Assembly (NCBI GenBank): GCA_025210615.1
Contig: JAOARJ010000005.1
Coordinates: 1-62,273, forward strand
From: Candidatus Altimarinota bacterium
GTDB lineage: Bacteria > Patescibacteriota > Gracilibacteria > BD1-5 > UBA6164
Direction of reading: 5' to 3'
Length of the DNA stretch: 62,273 nt
The position numbers and the translations under genes were made by a program. Positions 19,835 through 31,602 of the stretch are shown here, piece after piece. Under the pieces are notes generated by a model. The model was given only the letters and a program-made list of their open reading frames with translations. It was not told where the DNA came from and ran no database searches. The number at the start of each line of letters is the position of its first letter. The first letter of the stretch is position 1.

Positions 19835-20830
19835 ATGCCAGAGATTTTTGGAATTACATTTTTGGATTATTATTATATTTTTTTGATTATTTTAGCTATT
19901 TTATGGCTTATTTTAGATTTTTTTGTGAATAAAAAATTCTGAGTTTATTTTGAATTTTTAGAAGATGTTAAAAAAGTTTATAAAAAAAGTAGCTTGTTTT
20001 ATTATTTAAAAAAAGTTTTAATTTTAACTATATTTTTGGCTTATATAGTTGTTTTAATGAATCCAAATGTGATGACTAAAGAAAAAAAAGAGCTAAAGCC
20101 TTGAATTGATATTGTTTTTACGCTCGATTTATCTTGGTCAATGTTAGCTTCTGATTTGAAACCAAATAGGCTTGAAGCTGCCAAAAATGTGATAGAATGA
20201 TTTATAAAAGATTTGCAAAGTGATAGAGTTTGACTTGTTGTTTTTGCTTGAAAAACTTTTACTTCAATGCCGCTAAGTCTTGATTATAAAACGGCTTTGG
20301 ATAAAGTAAATCAGATGACGATTGATACAGTTTCAAAACATTCTATGGAGCTTTTATGAACAGCGATTTGAGATTCTTTGCTTTATTCAACTTCTTTATT
20401 TAATGAGGAAAGCGAGAGAAAAAAAGTTATAATTTTGATAACAGATTGAGTTTCAAATAGATGATATACACCTTGAGAAGCTGCAAAATTTGCTAAAACA
20501 AAGGGGATAACTCTTTATACAGTTGGTGTATGAGGTTATGAAAATGTTTTTATCCCAGAACTTTGATTAAATATCACTTGAGTAAATGACAGATGACTAA
20601 ATTTTTTAGCTCAAACATGAGCAGGAAAGTATTATAGATCTGATGATAATGAAGCATTAAAAAATATTTTTGAGGAGATAGAATCTTTGGAAAAAACTAA
20701 GTGAGAATTAGAAGAAAAAAGTTATTTTAATCCGATTTACTTGCCATTTGTATTAGTTGTAATAATGTTAGTATTTTTCTTGTTTTATTTGGAATATGCG
20801 TATAAATTAAAATTTAAATTTAAAAAATAA
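19835..20830 (+). CDS. VWA-domain membrane protein, BatA-like
   Basis: A 331-residue protein with two N-terminal membrane helices (about 12-31 and 60-76), an extracytoplasmic von Willebrand A domain and a C-terminal helix (about 300-325). The MIDAS metal site is complete: DLSWS (D98, S100, S102), a later Thr in the ELLGTAIGDSL region and ITDGVSN. BatA proteins sit in the membrane with MoxR ATPases and are linked to stress tolerance and envelope integrity. The TAA stop overlaps the ATG of the next gene (TAATG). Confidence 0.88.
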
Positions 20831-21813
20831 TGTTTTCGAATTTTAATATATTTTCTGTGATAATTTTTGTTATAATAGTAATTATAATGTATTTTGTGTT
20901 TACAAAAAAGTTATATTTACAAGAAAATTTTTTAAATAATTATGTTTATAAATTATCGCCAAAAATAAAGTTTTTTAGTATAGTTCTAGCTTTGATTTTT
21001 TTATTAATTGCCTTTTTAGAACCTAGATGATTTGGTTATGATAAAGCGAAAACTACTTCTTGAAATACTATATTTGTTTTGGATGTGACAAAAAGTATGA
21101 ATGCTCTTGACTATAGAGATGATGAGAAAAAAAATATTTATTCTAAGCTAGATACTGCGAAAAAAATCATTTTAGATATAGTAGAGGAGAATAAAGAAAA
21201 TAATTATTGATTGCTTGTTTTTGCTTGAGAACCTAGAGTTATGTCGCCATTAACGACTGATGAAAATAGTTTTAAAAATTTATTAATAGCGAGCGATTCT
21301 AATTCTGTGAAAACAAATTGAACAGATATAACTTCAGCTTTAAATAGAGCGATAGATATGTTTAAACCAGAAAATAAAGCAAAAAATATAATATTGTTAA
21401 CAGATTGATGAGAAGAAAAAAATGATTTTCAAATAATTAATAATACTATAAAACAAGAGAATATTAAACTTTTAACCATTGGGCTTTGAAATAAGCAGTG
21501 AAGTTTTATCCCTGATTATACAAATCCGTTTTGAGAAATAGTTTATAAAAAATATAATTGAAAAAAAGTAGTAACCTTTTTGAACTCGGGGAGTTTAAAT
21601 AATTTAGAGGGGGAATATAAAGAATTTTTGGATTTTAAAAATCTTGATAAATTAAAAAAAGAAATAATTTCGGCTAATGATAAATTACTTAATGATTATT
21701 TTTTGAAAGACAAAAAGAATTTAACGAGAATTTTTGTGATGTTTTCGTTTGTGTTATTTTGTTTTTACCTTATAATTGACTTGTTTGATAAAAAAAGACA
21801 AAAATTAATTTAA
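20830..21813 (+). CDS. VWA-domain membrane protein, BatB-like
   Basis: A 327-residue VWA protein with N-terminal helices (about 8-25 and 45-63), the VWA domain and a C-terminal helix (about 302-318). The MIDAS motif reads DVTKS (D85, T87, S89) instead of DxSxS; Thr can still ligate metal but this is a difference from BatA. LLTDGGEE supplies the second Asp. It overlaps batA by one base, so the pair is translationally coupled and likely works as a heteromeric complex. Confidence 0.85.
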
Positions 21814-21837
21814 ATTTTTAATAAAAAAGTAAGAAAT

Positions 21838-23475
21838 ATGAAAATTTTAGAGAAGAGAAAATTAGCTAGTTTATTAGTTACTTGAGCGATATTTTTAAAT
21901 ATAAATTCAACTTTAGCTCAAACAGTAAAAATAAATAATTGAGAATGAAATGTTCAAATTATAAACATAAAAGTTACTCCGATAGACCTTAAGAAAAAAG
22001 AAGTTTCAAGAGAAGAGGCTTTTACTTTTATGGCAGAATATACAAAAGAAATTCCAACAAGTTATAAGTATATAAACTTGAATTTTAAGGGAATAGATAA
22101 AGATGAAAAAATATATGATAGTCTTCAAAGATTAGTGTATATTGATGCGATTAGAAATATGAAAGTGGATTTAAACTTAGATGAAAAAATAAATATTTAT
22201 GACTTTTTTATCCTTATAAGAAAAGTAACTTGAGAGAATTTTCTTATTTGAAATGATCCAGAAAAATTAAAAAATCTTACGCTTAATGCTTATGATGTAA
22301 AAAGAGTAAAAAATCATTTAGAGTTGCTTGATTTTTCAAGAAGTAATGATGAAATTAAACAAAAAGAATTAGATAATAATGAACATTATTTAATTTTAAA
22401 AGATGTTTATGAAACGCTTAAAAATAAATTTTTATGGAAAGATGATTTAGATAAGGAAGAAATGTTTGCTCATGCTGCTCAAGGTTTAGCTGAAGCGACT
22501 TGAGATAAACATACTGCTTATTTATTACCAGAAGGTGATGAAGCTTTATTTAATAGTTTGAATAATTCTTTTGCTTGAGTTTGAGCCTATTTAAAACAAA
22601 GAAATTCAGGAGAGTTTATGATTGATTGAGTTATTGAAGAAGGGCCTTCAGATAAAGCTGGATTAATTGCCTGAGATATTATAGTAGAAATAGATTGAAA
22701 AGATGTTTGAGATATAGAAAATACAAAGGGATTACTTCCTTTATTAAGATGAGAAATATGAAGTGAAGTTGTTTTAAGAGTGAAAAGATGAGCAAGAATT
22801 TTAGATATAAAAATTATAAGATGAGTTATTCAATTAGATAATGTAACTTGAGCAAAAATTGAAGATAAAGATAATACTTATTATGTAAAAGTTAGAGCAT
22901 TTGGAACGAATACTTTTTCTTGATTTAAAGAGCAAATTAAAGAAATAAAAAAGGATAACACTATAAAAAATATTATATTTGATTTGAGATGAAATCCAGG
23001 TTGAATAGTTTGAGAAGCTCAACATATGCTTAATTATTTTTATCAAAAATGAGAGCTTATTTATAATGTAAATGGTGCAAATAATGATAAAGATAAAATT
23101 CATTCAACTTGAATTTTAGATAACGAAAAAGAAAATTATGAAATAGATTTTTCTGACTATCAAATTTATATTTTAGTTGATTGAGATACTGCATCTGCTG
23201 CTGAAATGTTCACTGCTTGAGTAAAAAATAAATTCCCAGACACAAAAATTATTTGAGAAAAATCTTATTGAAAAGCGTCTATGCAAGCGCTTAGAAATTA
23301 TAGAGATGGTTCGCTTTTGAAATATACAATTGCTGTTTGGACAATTTGAGAAAATGAAATTAAAATTAATGGAGTATGAATAACTCCTGATTTAGAAGTA
23401 GAATTTGATGCTGAAAAATATAAAAATGAAGATATAGACACTCAACTAAAAGCAGTTTTAGATGAGATAAATTAA
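21838..23475 (+). CDS. ctpA: C-terminal processing protease, S41 family (CtpA-like) with PDZ domain
   Basis: A 545-residue exported serine protease. The N-terminus has a signal-like segment (ASLLVTGAIFLNINSTLAQ). A long N-terminal region (to about residue 200) of unknown function precedes the protease. The PDZ domain contains GEFMIDGVIEEGPSDKAG, and the catalytic dyad is S453 in DTASAAEMF and K479 in SYGKASMQ. Such enzymes trim or degrade envelope proteins and can activate hydrolases. Placement within a Bat-like operon, between BatB and BatC-type genes, is unusual and suggests it acts on or with the VWA complex. Confidence 0.9.
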
Positions 23476-23496
23476 TAATTTTTAATTATTTTAGAT

Positions 23497-23739
23497 ATGG
23501 AATTTATAGTAAAAATTTTTTATTGAGCAATTTTTGTTTGATTAGGATTTTTAATGTTGAAATATAGAAGAGTTGTAAAAAGTTGGACTTGAAATTTTGT
23601 ATGGGCGGAAAGATATTTATGAAATTGATGAACAAATCTTGTTCTTGTTTTACTAGCTTTAGCATTGATGTTTTTCGGTGCTATGTATCCGTTCTGATTC
23701 GAAATTTTTCCTGCTGATGCGCCAACACCAACTATTTAA
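23497..23739 (+). CDS. Small two-helix membrane protein
   Basis: An 80-residue protein with two membrane helices (VKIFYGAIFVGLGFLML and NLVLVLLALALMFFGAMY) joined by a short charged loop with WAERYLG. It sits between the protease and BatC-like genes, 21 and 17 bp apart, so it is cotranscribed with the Bat operon. No family recognised. Confidence 0.72.
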
Positions 23740-23756
23740 AAATAAATTTTTAAATT

Positions 23757-24578
23757 ATGAAAAAGATTATTGTTTTTATTATTTGTTTTTTAGCTTTTAT
23801 TCCTAGCAGTTTTGCTGATTTTTTAGAAAATTTAGATAATGCTGCTAGAGAGTTTATTTTCCCTGATGAACATAATTATAATACTTGAGTAAAAAGCTAT
23901 GAAGAAGAGGAGTATTTAGATGCTATTGAGCATTTTTTGAGCGTAGATTGTAATGAAAAAAAAACTGAGTTATGTTTTAAAACAAGTCATAATTTATGAA
24001 ATAGTTTGTATTATTTTTCTTTTGGTGTAACTGACGAAGTGAGAGTGAAAAATTATGAAAAAGCAATAAATTATTATAATAAAGCGCTTAATATAAAGGA
24101 AGATGTTGAAACAAGAAAAAATAAAGAATTTTTGGAAGAAGAATTGAAAAAATTAAAGAAAAAACTAGAGGAAAAGAAAAAAATTGAGCAGCAACAACAA
24201 AGTCAGTGATGATGAAAAAGTTGAGAAAAAAATAATTCTGGAAACTCCTGAAAATCTCATCCAAAAACTTGAGAATGAGATAAAGAGCAGTTTAATAAAA
24301 ATAATATGCCAGAGTTAAATCCTAATGGAGAAGAAAAAAGTGCTCCGACTGAGGAAGTTCCAGATTATGTAAATGAGGATAGAATTTGAGAAGATTTGAA
24401 CGAAGAAGAGATAAAAAGTATGCAAGATAGGCTTGATTATTTAAAAAAGGATTCAACAAATAACAGTAGAAGTTTTGATAAAAAGAAGAATATGAATGAT
24501 GTGAGGAATAAGTTTTTTTCTGATTTTGAGAGTGAATTTTGATTCGGAATTCATAAAAATGAAGAAAAAGATTGGTAA
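23757..24578 (+). CDS. BatC-like exported TPR/coiled-coil protein
   Basis: A 273-residue protein with a signal peptide (KKIIVFIICFLAFIPSSFAD), then TPR-like helices with NYNTGVKSYEEEEYLDAIEHF and ENYEKAINYYNKALN-type repeat (positions about 40-115), a Lys/Glu coiled coil, a Gln run and a Gly/Ser linker, then an acidic C-terminus. This is the order of BatC proteins at the end of Bat operons, where TPR repeats bind VWA partners. Two putative TPR units are seen by eye. Confidence 0.75.
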
Positions 24579-24642
24579 AAAGAATTGACTTATTTATTTT
24601 TATAGATAAGTTTATTTTGATTTATAACGAAAAAATAACAAT

Positions 24643-26898
24643 ATGGCAAAAAATTTAGTAATAGTCGAATCTCCAGCAAAGGGGAAAACAATAGAAAAAT
24701 TTTTATGAAAAGATTATAAAGTTGTCGCTTCTATGTGACATTTTAGGGATTTACCTGTGAAAAAAATCTGAGTTGATATTGAAGATGGTTTTAAACCAAA
24801 TTATGAAATTTCTAAAGATAAGAAAAAAACAGTAGATTGACTTATCGCATTAGCGAAAAAAGCAGAAACTGTCTGGATAGCTACCGATGAGGACCGCGAG
24901 GGAGAGGCAATTGGTTGGCATCTTTGTCACATTTTAGATTTAGATCCAAAGGAAACTAAAAGAATAGTTTTTCATGAAATTACTGAAAAAGCTATTAAAC
25001 ATTCAATAGAAGAGCCGACTCATATTAATCTAGATTTAGTAGACGCGCAACAAGCGAGAAGAGTATTAGATAGACTTGTTTGATATAAAATTAGTCCTGT
25101 TTTATGGAAAAAAATTAGAAAGTGATTATCAGCTGGTAGAGTACAATCAGTTGCTGTTAAATTAATAGTAGAAAAAGAAATTGAAATCAGAAATTTTAAA
25201 CCAGTTGAAAGTTGGAAATTTTCTAGTATTGTCGAAGCTGAAGGTAAAAAATTTAAAGTAATTTTACATAAAATAAGTTGAAAAGTCGCTAAATTAAAAA
25301 CTAAGGAAGATGCAACGAATATTTTCAAAGAAATTTTATGAGAAGTAGAATTAAAAGAATCTCAAGATAAAAAATGAAATACTATTTTAGAAGCGAAAAA
25401 AGAATTTAATTTAGTTTTAAAAACAGCAACTAAAAAAGAAAGTAAAAAATATCCAGCACCACCTTTTACGACTTCGACTCTTCAACAAGAAGCTAGTAGA
25501 AAATTTGGCTATCCGCTTAAGAAAACTATGATGGTAGCGCAAAAGTTATACGAGTGAATTGACCTTTGAAATGGGAAAAGACAATGATTAATAACTTATA
25601 TGAGAACTGATAGCGTGAATTTATCAGATGTAGCAAAAACAGGAGCTAAAAAAATGATAGAAAACTTATACTGAACAAAATATAGTTTAGCAAACGGAAG
25701 AAATTATAAGACAAAATCGGCTTGAGCTCAAGAAGCGCATGAGGCTATTAGACCGACCGATTTAGAGAGAACTCCTGAAAGTTTATCTTGAGTGCTTGAT
25801 AAAGACCAACTTAAATTATATGATTTGATTTGGAAAAGAACGCTAGCTTCTCAAATGAAAGAAGCTTTGGTAGAAGTGACAACTTTTGTTTTTAATAATG
25901 AAGATATTAAAAAATTTGACTGGCAAGCCAAATGAGAAGTAGTAAAATTTGATGGTTTTATGAAAGTTTATACAGAATGAAAAGATGATGATGATACTAA
26001 TGGAGAAGCTGATAATTCTATACTGCCAGATTTGAAAGAATGAGATATAGCTAAGGCAAAAATTTTAACTGCTAATCAAGCGTTTACAAGACCACCAGCG
26101 AGATATACAGAAGCTTCGCTTGTTAAGAAGCTAGAAAGTGAATGAATTGGTCGTCCTTCGACTTATGCTCCTACAATTACGACGATTATTGACAGAGGTT
26201 ATATTGAAAAAATTGAGAAAAAATATCTTTCTCCAACTGAAATTGCGTTTGTTGTGACTGAGTTTTTAGAGAAATATTTTGCTCAAATGATGGATTATAA
26301 ATTTACTTCTAAAGTTGAAGAAGATTTTGATAAAATAGCGACAGGTGATGAAAAATATGAAGAAATGTTAGATTGATTTTGGAGTCACTTTGTAAAAGAT
26401 TTAGAAAATGCTGATGAAAATGCCGTAAAACAAGTTGAAAAAATTTGAAAAAAATGTCCAGATTGCTGAGGGGAACTACTTATGAAATATTGAAAAAATT
26501 GAAAATTTATTGCTTGTGAAAACTTTCCAGAATGTAAATATACCGAAGAGTTAGAGGAAGAAAGAAAGAAAAAAGAAGCTTTAGAAAATCAAGTTTGAGA
26601 AAAATTTTGTCCAAAATGTGGTTCAATTTTGAACATAAAAAACGGTAGATATGGCCCATTTTTGGCCTGTTCATCGTACCCAGACTGTAAACATATTGAA
26701 TCTATAAAAGATCCTAAGCAAGAGATTTTAGAAGAGATATTAGCTGGAGAAAAATGTGAAAAATGTGAAAGTCTTATGGCGATAAAAAATTCAAAAAGAT
26801 GATTATTTATGGCTTGTACGGGCTATCCAAAATGTAAAAATGCGAAACCTATTCCAAAAACAGCTTGGGATGAAGTAAATGAAAGATTAAAAAAATAA
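24643..26898 (+). CDS. topA: DNA topoisomerase I
   Basis: A 751-residue type IA topoisomerase that relaxes negative supercoils. The TOPRIM domain begins [13 protein letters not shown], with the acidic triad [15 protein letters not shown]. The active-site tyrosine is Y319 in [11 protein letters not shown], the same number as in E. coli. [16 protein letters not shown] and GIGRPSTYA are present. The C-terminus has three zinc-ribbon-like repeats with CPDCGG, CPKCGS and CEKCES. It starts 64 bp after the Bat-like operon. Many conserved glycines are UGA (for example SMGHFRDLP). Confidence 0.97.
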
Positions 26899-26901
26899 TA
26901 A

Positions 26902-26927
26902 AAATTCTCTATTAATTTAGAGGATTT
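26902..26927 (+). terminator. Weak hairpin after topA
   Basis: AAATTCTCTA (26902-26911) pairs with TAGAGGATTT (26918-26927), one G-U; no T run. A stronger hairpin follows at 26997. Confidence 0.45.
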
Positions 26928-26996
26928 AATTTAAATAATTCATAAGAATACCTAGAAGTTGAAAATTGTATATCAGTGAAATATAGATATTTAAGC

Positions 26997-27023
26997 AAAA
27001 CACTTTATAAAAAGTGTTTTTTT
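26997..27023 (+). terminator. Strong intrinsic terminator
   Basis: AAAACACTTT (26997-27006) pairs with AAAGTGTTTT (27011-27020), then T run. The 98 bp since topA contain no gene, so either topA has a long trailer or a short RNA ends here. Confidence 0.85.
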
Positions 27024-27107
27024 GTGTCAAAATTTGTAAAAAAATATTTATTATGATAAAACAATTTTAATTAATAATTTATTAATTATTTAAATAATTA
27101 TCTAAAA

Positions 27108-27407
27108 ATGAATAACTTAAAAAAAGAAGTGATAAATATACTCACTTTATTACGAGATAGAAATATATGGGATAAAGCTGATTTTTTGCTTAATAAAGTA
27201 GAAAATAATGAATTATCAGAAAAGCAGCTAAAGACATTGATAGAGTGAATTAATAAGCTTTTACAAAATGCACAAGAAGAAAAATTTAAGAAAAATAACT
27301 TAAATAATAAAGAAAAAATTAGCAAGAAAAATAAAGAAGAAAACATGGAAAGAAGAGAGGAATTAGATAATTTAGATAACTTAGATAACTTATTAGATAA
27401 CATATAA
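27108..27407 (+). CDS. Small charged protein with Leu-Asp-Asn repeats
   Basis: A 99-residue highly charged, helical protein with a Lys/Asn-rich middle and a C-terminus of repeated LDN (about residues 86-98, LDNLDNLDNLLDN). No signal or membrane segment. It is 24 bp before the interrupted repeat protein and may be expressed with it. Function unknown. Confidence 0.65.
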
Positions 27408-27430
27408 TATTAATTTATAATTTTAAAATC

Positions 27431-29983
27431 ATGACAAATCCAGAACAAAAAAAATCACAAGGTGAATTAACTCAATTTAAAGGATTAGAGTTATTAAAAA
27501 AATTAGAAGATGATTACTTATTAAAAGCATAATTTTTAATTGGTTGAGGTGATTTATTTGAATCTTTATGAATAAATGAGGAAGATGAAGAAAATAAACA
27601 TCAATTATATTGGTCTATAGTGAATTATGTATGTAACCCATCTGATTACGATTCTTTAGATATTAATGATAATCTTTCAAAAAAATTGAAAGAAACAGAA
27701 ATTCCTATAGATTTTTTTATTAATGAAAAAAATTTAAGAGAATATATAGCTTGAAATGAAGCGAAATTTTGTAAGTTTTATATATATTTTAAACAAAAAT
27801 TATGAGAACCAAATACTATTGTATATGATAACATGTCAAAAACATTGTCTTCTCCTAAAAAAATAACGGAGTTATTTAAACAAAATAAGGAAATTATAAA
27901 GAAAATTATCTCAGAGATAGAAGATATAAGTTTGTCATACTTTTGAGAAGGATTAGTTATTGTATTAGATACTCTTTCTCTTTCTAAAGAAAAAAGAAAA
28001 ACAAAAATGGCAGCTCAAAAACAATTTATTATAGAAGCAGCAAAGGTTTTGGAAAAAGAAGTCGGAGAGGGACCAATTGCTTTTATCGTATTGGAATCAA
28101 TGGGATGTGATATAGAAGAAAGATATTGACAAAAATCATTAGATGCTTTTAGAGAGGGACTACAAATGATTGGCGATATTACAGCAGAAGAAATAAAGAA
28201 AAGGTTAAAAAAGAAGCAGCGTGTAGAAGAAAAAGCGGAAGCAGATAGGCCAGTATCTGATTTTATTACGGAAGAAAATACAAGAAATATTTTTACGCAA
28301 ATAGTATGAAAAAGTTATTTAAATCTTAGTGGAATAAGAAAATATTTTAGGGATACTCCGTTACCAGGCAAAAGACAACAAGAAGTATTAGAAATAGCTT
28401 CTTCTCCTGAAAAAATAATTCAGCTATTTGAACAAAATAAAGAAATAGTGGTAAAGATTTTTTCAGAAATGAATATTGATGAATTACTGAAATTTAAGAA
28501 AAAATTTAAAAAGGTAAGAGAAGGGAGTTATTACACTCTTGGTAAATTAAGATGAGATATTGAAAGAGAATGATGAAAAGGATCGGCTGTTGCTTTTGAT
28601 AAGGGATTAGATATGATAGCTAATCTTTTAGAAAAAGAAATAGAAAAGAAAAAAATACCTTTTCCAAAGGAAAAAATTCCAAGATGAGATTATTCAGAAA
28701 CTTCTATAATCGAACTATTAACTTCAGATGTTTTGAATGGTTTTATAGATGATGGTATAGAGAAGAATATTTTTAAATCGCAAGATTATTTTGATATTAT
28801 TAGAAATACTTTATATAAATCTATTTGAATTAATACAAGAGAAGATTTTTGAGAAGTTATTTCAACTAAAGAATTATGAAATATAAATAAAGTTCTTAAT
28901 AAGGTTTGAGGAGAAAGATATAAATATTCTAGATTAGTGAAATTTGCTTTACTTTGAGAACGTAAAAGATTTCAAAAATGGAATAAAAAATTCTTAGATG
29001 GTATTACTGAAGATTTATCATCTCCTGAAAATATAAATCAGTTATTTGAACAAAATAAAGATGCGATAAGAGAAAGTTTTGCAAAATTAGAGCGGGACGA
29101 TTTAGACCAAATAGAAATTGCTCTTAAGAATATGTATCTGCCGGTATTCGCTCCTGAAATAGAAAATGAAGCTGTTTTAGATGAATATTTATTAGACTTT
29201 AGAAAAGAAATTGAAGAAAAATGATGACTAGAAGCAGTGAACGCTTTTCATTCATGAACAGAAATGTTAATAGATTTGATAGAAGAAGCGAGAAATCAAA
29301 AGGCGTATGAAAAAATCCCCAAATGAAATTATTTAGAAAATTCTATAATGAAATTGTTAACAAAAGATGTAGTAAAAGATTTATTTAATCATGAATATTT
29401 TGTTAACAACAGTTATTTCAATAGTCAATCTTTTCGGATTTATGATCTATTTATTAACGATTTACCTAAGTCAATATGAGCATTAAAAAATTCTTGGGAT
29501 AGTTGGAGTTGGATTCACCCAGATATTGCATTACAAAATGATTATGAAAAATGAATATATAAATTAGAAGGAAATAAATTTTTTAATTGGCAGAATAGAG
29601 TTCTTGAATATGGAAAAGAGTTATTATCTTCTCCAGAAAATGTAAAAACATTATTTGAAATGCATAAAGATACTATAAGAGAAGAATTATCTTGACTTGA
29701 TAAAGAAACTTTAGAAATGCATAGAGAGGGGATAAAAAAAGAATATTTACCTTGTTTTGAGTTAGAATTAAAAGGTAAACATAAGGAAATATATGATAAA
29801 TTTTGAACTAGTGAAGTTGATAAATATAGTGGTGAAATTGATTTCTACTATATATTAGGCTTCAGAAAAAGAAGAGAAATGACATGATGAAAAGAAGTTG
29901 TATTAGCTTATCAATGATGATTAAGAATGTTATTAGGATTAGTCGAAGATGCTATCGCAGAAAAAGAAAAAACGCAAAATTAA
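27431..29983 (+). CDS. Repeat protein interrupted by an in-frame TAA
   Basis: Codons 1-33 (from ATG 27431) are followed by TAA at 27530-27532, after which the same frame stays open to TAA at 29981. Four related units of roughly 185-205 residues each contain an (L/A)SSP-x-(K/N)-I/V-x-x-LF-x-x-x-K block; the SSP sits at codons 140, 324, 530 and 733. The segment before the TAA (GLELLKKLEDD) aligns with unit starts SIIELLTSDV and SIMKLLTKDV, and the segment after it (LFESLGINEEDE) with YKSIGINTRED, so the stop lies inside a domain. The protein is helical, without signal or membrane segment. It could be a pseudogene, a reading error or a readthrough product. No ATG closely follows the stop. Confidence 0.7.
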
Positions 29984-30006
29984 AACTCTCTATCAGAGAG
30001 TTTTTT
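29984..30006 (+). terminator. Intrinsic terminator after the repeat protein
   Basis: AACTCTCT (29984-29991) pairs with AGAGAGTT (29995-30002), then T run; it overlaps the stop of the convergent dtd. Confidence 0.85.
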
Positions 30007-30448
30007 AGTATTCAAAAATATAATTTAAAGGACCAGTGTTTTCACTTTTTATAGTCATCATTCAGCCAAACTCTCAAGTTTTTACATTATATTTTTCTCT
30101 TAACTTTTCAGTTATGTAATCATAAATTTTTTGTGCTTCTTTAAAAGGAGCACTATGACAAAAGTCAATACTACTTCATTTTTTATTCCTTCCGTAAAGC
30201 GTAAAATTAGAGATTAATAAAATTTCTCAATTCGTACTTTCTAAACTTGATTCTATCTTATCAGTTTCCAGATTATGAATAATTTTTATTTTTCAGATTT
30301 TGTCTATAAATTTATCAGCCTTTTTTTTCCAAGAATCTAAATCATCTTTACTTACTCACATATAAATAAGCAGTCAAGAATTTATCTCATTAGTTTTTCA
30401 ATCTACTGTTACTGATGCCGAAGTTACAGGGCTTACTATAAATTTCAT
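30005..30448 (-). CDS. dtd: D-aminoacyl-tRNA deacylase
   Basis: A 147-residue DTD fold protein that hydrolyses D-amino acids from mischarged tRNAs. The first strand MKFIVSPVTSASVTVDGK, LLISNFTLYGRNKKG and the TGEFGGMM segment match the family. The cis Gly-Pro (NTGPLNYI) that gives chiral proofreading is kept. DTD also removes glycine from tRNA-Ala; in a cell that spends an extra tRNA on glycine this may matter, but that is inference. It lies 17 bp after hemW in the same direction. Confidence 0.9.
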
Positions 30449-30464
30449 TTTTTATTAATTTATG

Positions 30465-31538
30465 TTATAAAATAATTTCTCACAAAATATAATCAACTAA
30501 ACTAAAAGATTTTTCTGTTATTTTTAGTTTATTACGACTAATCTTTAGCATATTTAATTTTATAAAATTATCAATTTTTTCTTCATCCAAATATTTAAAA
30601 TATTTTTTTTCTATTCAATTTCCTCTAATTTGAAATAATATTTTTTCTAAAATTATATTGTTTTTTGTTAAGAATTCTTTATTTTTTTCTAAATTTTCAC
30701 TAATATTTTGATAATACTCTTTAAAATTATCACTATTATTAAATCTAGTATTATCTATAAAACTATGGCTTCCTAGTCAGAATCATATATAATTTTTATG
30801 TTCCCAATATCAAATATTGTGTTTACATTCATAATTTTTTATTGCAAAATTTGATAACTCATATCTATCAAAATCATTTTGTTTTAAATATAGGTTTATT
30901 TCATTATATTCACTGTTAAAATCATCTTCTGAGAGTCTTATGTTATCCCAAGATTTAGGATAATTATAATTTTCTAGCATATAGACAGAAATATGTTTGA
31001 TTTTTTTATAATTTTTTAATATAAATTTTATCTGATTTAACTTTTCTCAAGGTTTTTCATGTGGAAGTCATAGAATAAAATCAATATTAATATTTTTAAA
31101 TTTACTTTTTTTTAATAAATTTAAATTATTTAAAATTACTTCTTTATTTTCTCTTCATATTTCTTTTAATGTATTATTATTTAGGCTTTGTAGTCACATA
31201 CTTATCCTATTTATTCAAGATTTTTGCCATAAAATTAGATTATTTTCTGTGATATTTTGTGGAGTAGTTTCAAGAGTAATTTCAATATTTTTACTAAATC
31301 AAAATTTATTTTTTAGTAATACTAGAATATTTTTTATATAGCTAAAATCTACACTTGTTGGTGTACCTCAGCCAAAATAGATAGTATTTAATTTTTCTGT
31401 TTTTAAATTAAAATTATTTATTTCGCGTTCTAGATATTTAAAATAAACTTTAATATTTCTAGTATCTAAATTAGAGCTAGCAAAACGGCAGTATTTACAC
31501 CTAGAAGAGCAAAAAGGAACGTGAATATATGCTTGCAT
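30465..31538 (-). CDS. hemW: HemW-like radical SAM protein
   Basis: A 357-residue radical-SAM protein. It starts MQAYIHVPFCSSRCKYC with cluster cysteines C10, C14 and C17, and an extra Arg (CRF) after. YFGGGTPTSV, RISMGLQSLN, NIDFILGLP and YELSNFA follow the coproporphyrinogen-oxidase-like order of HemW. HemW binds and delivers heme rather than oxidising it; no heme pathway gene is near. It lies upstream of dtd, likely one transcript. Confidence 0.87.
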
Positions 31539-31556
31539 ATTTTATTTATTAGAAAT

Positions 31557-31584
31557 TAAAGAGCAGTATTTACCGCTCTTTTTT
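31557..31584. terminator. Terminator between the coiled-coil gene and hemW
   Basis: AAAGAGC (31558-31564) pairs with GCTCTTT (31575-31581), A/T runs on both sides. Confidence 0.72.
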
Positions 31585-31602
31585 GATGATTTTTTACTTA
31601 AT

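Noticed and set aside
27431-29983. Phage or mobile origin of the repeat gene
   Set aside because: No integrase, transposase, att-like repeats or phage genes near it; base use is like its neighbours.
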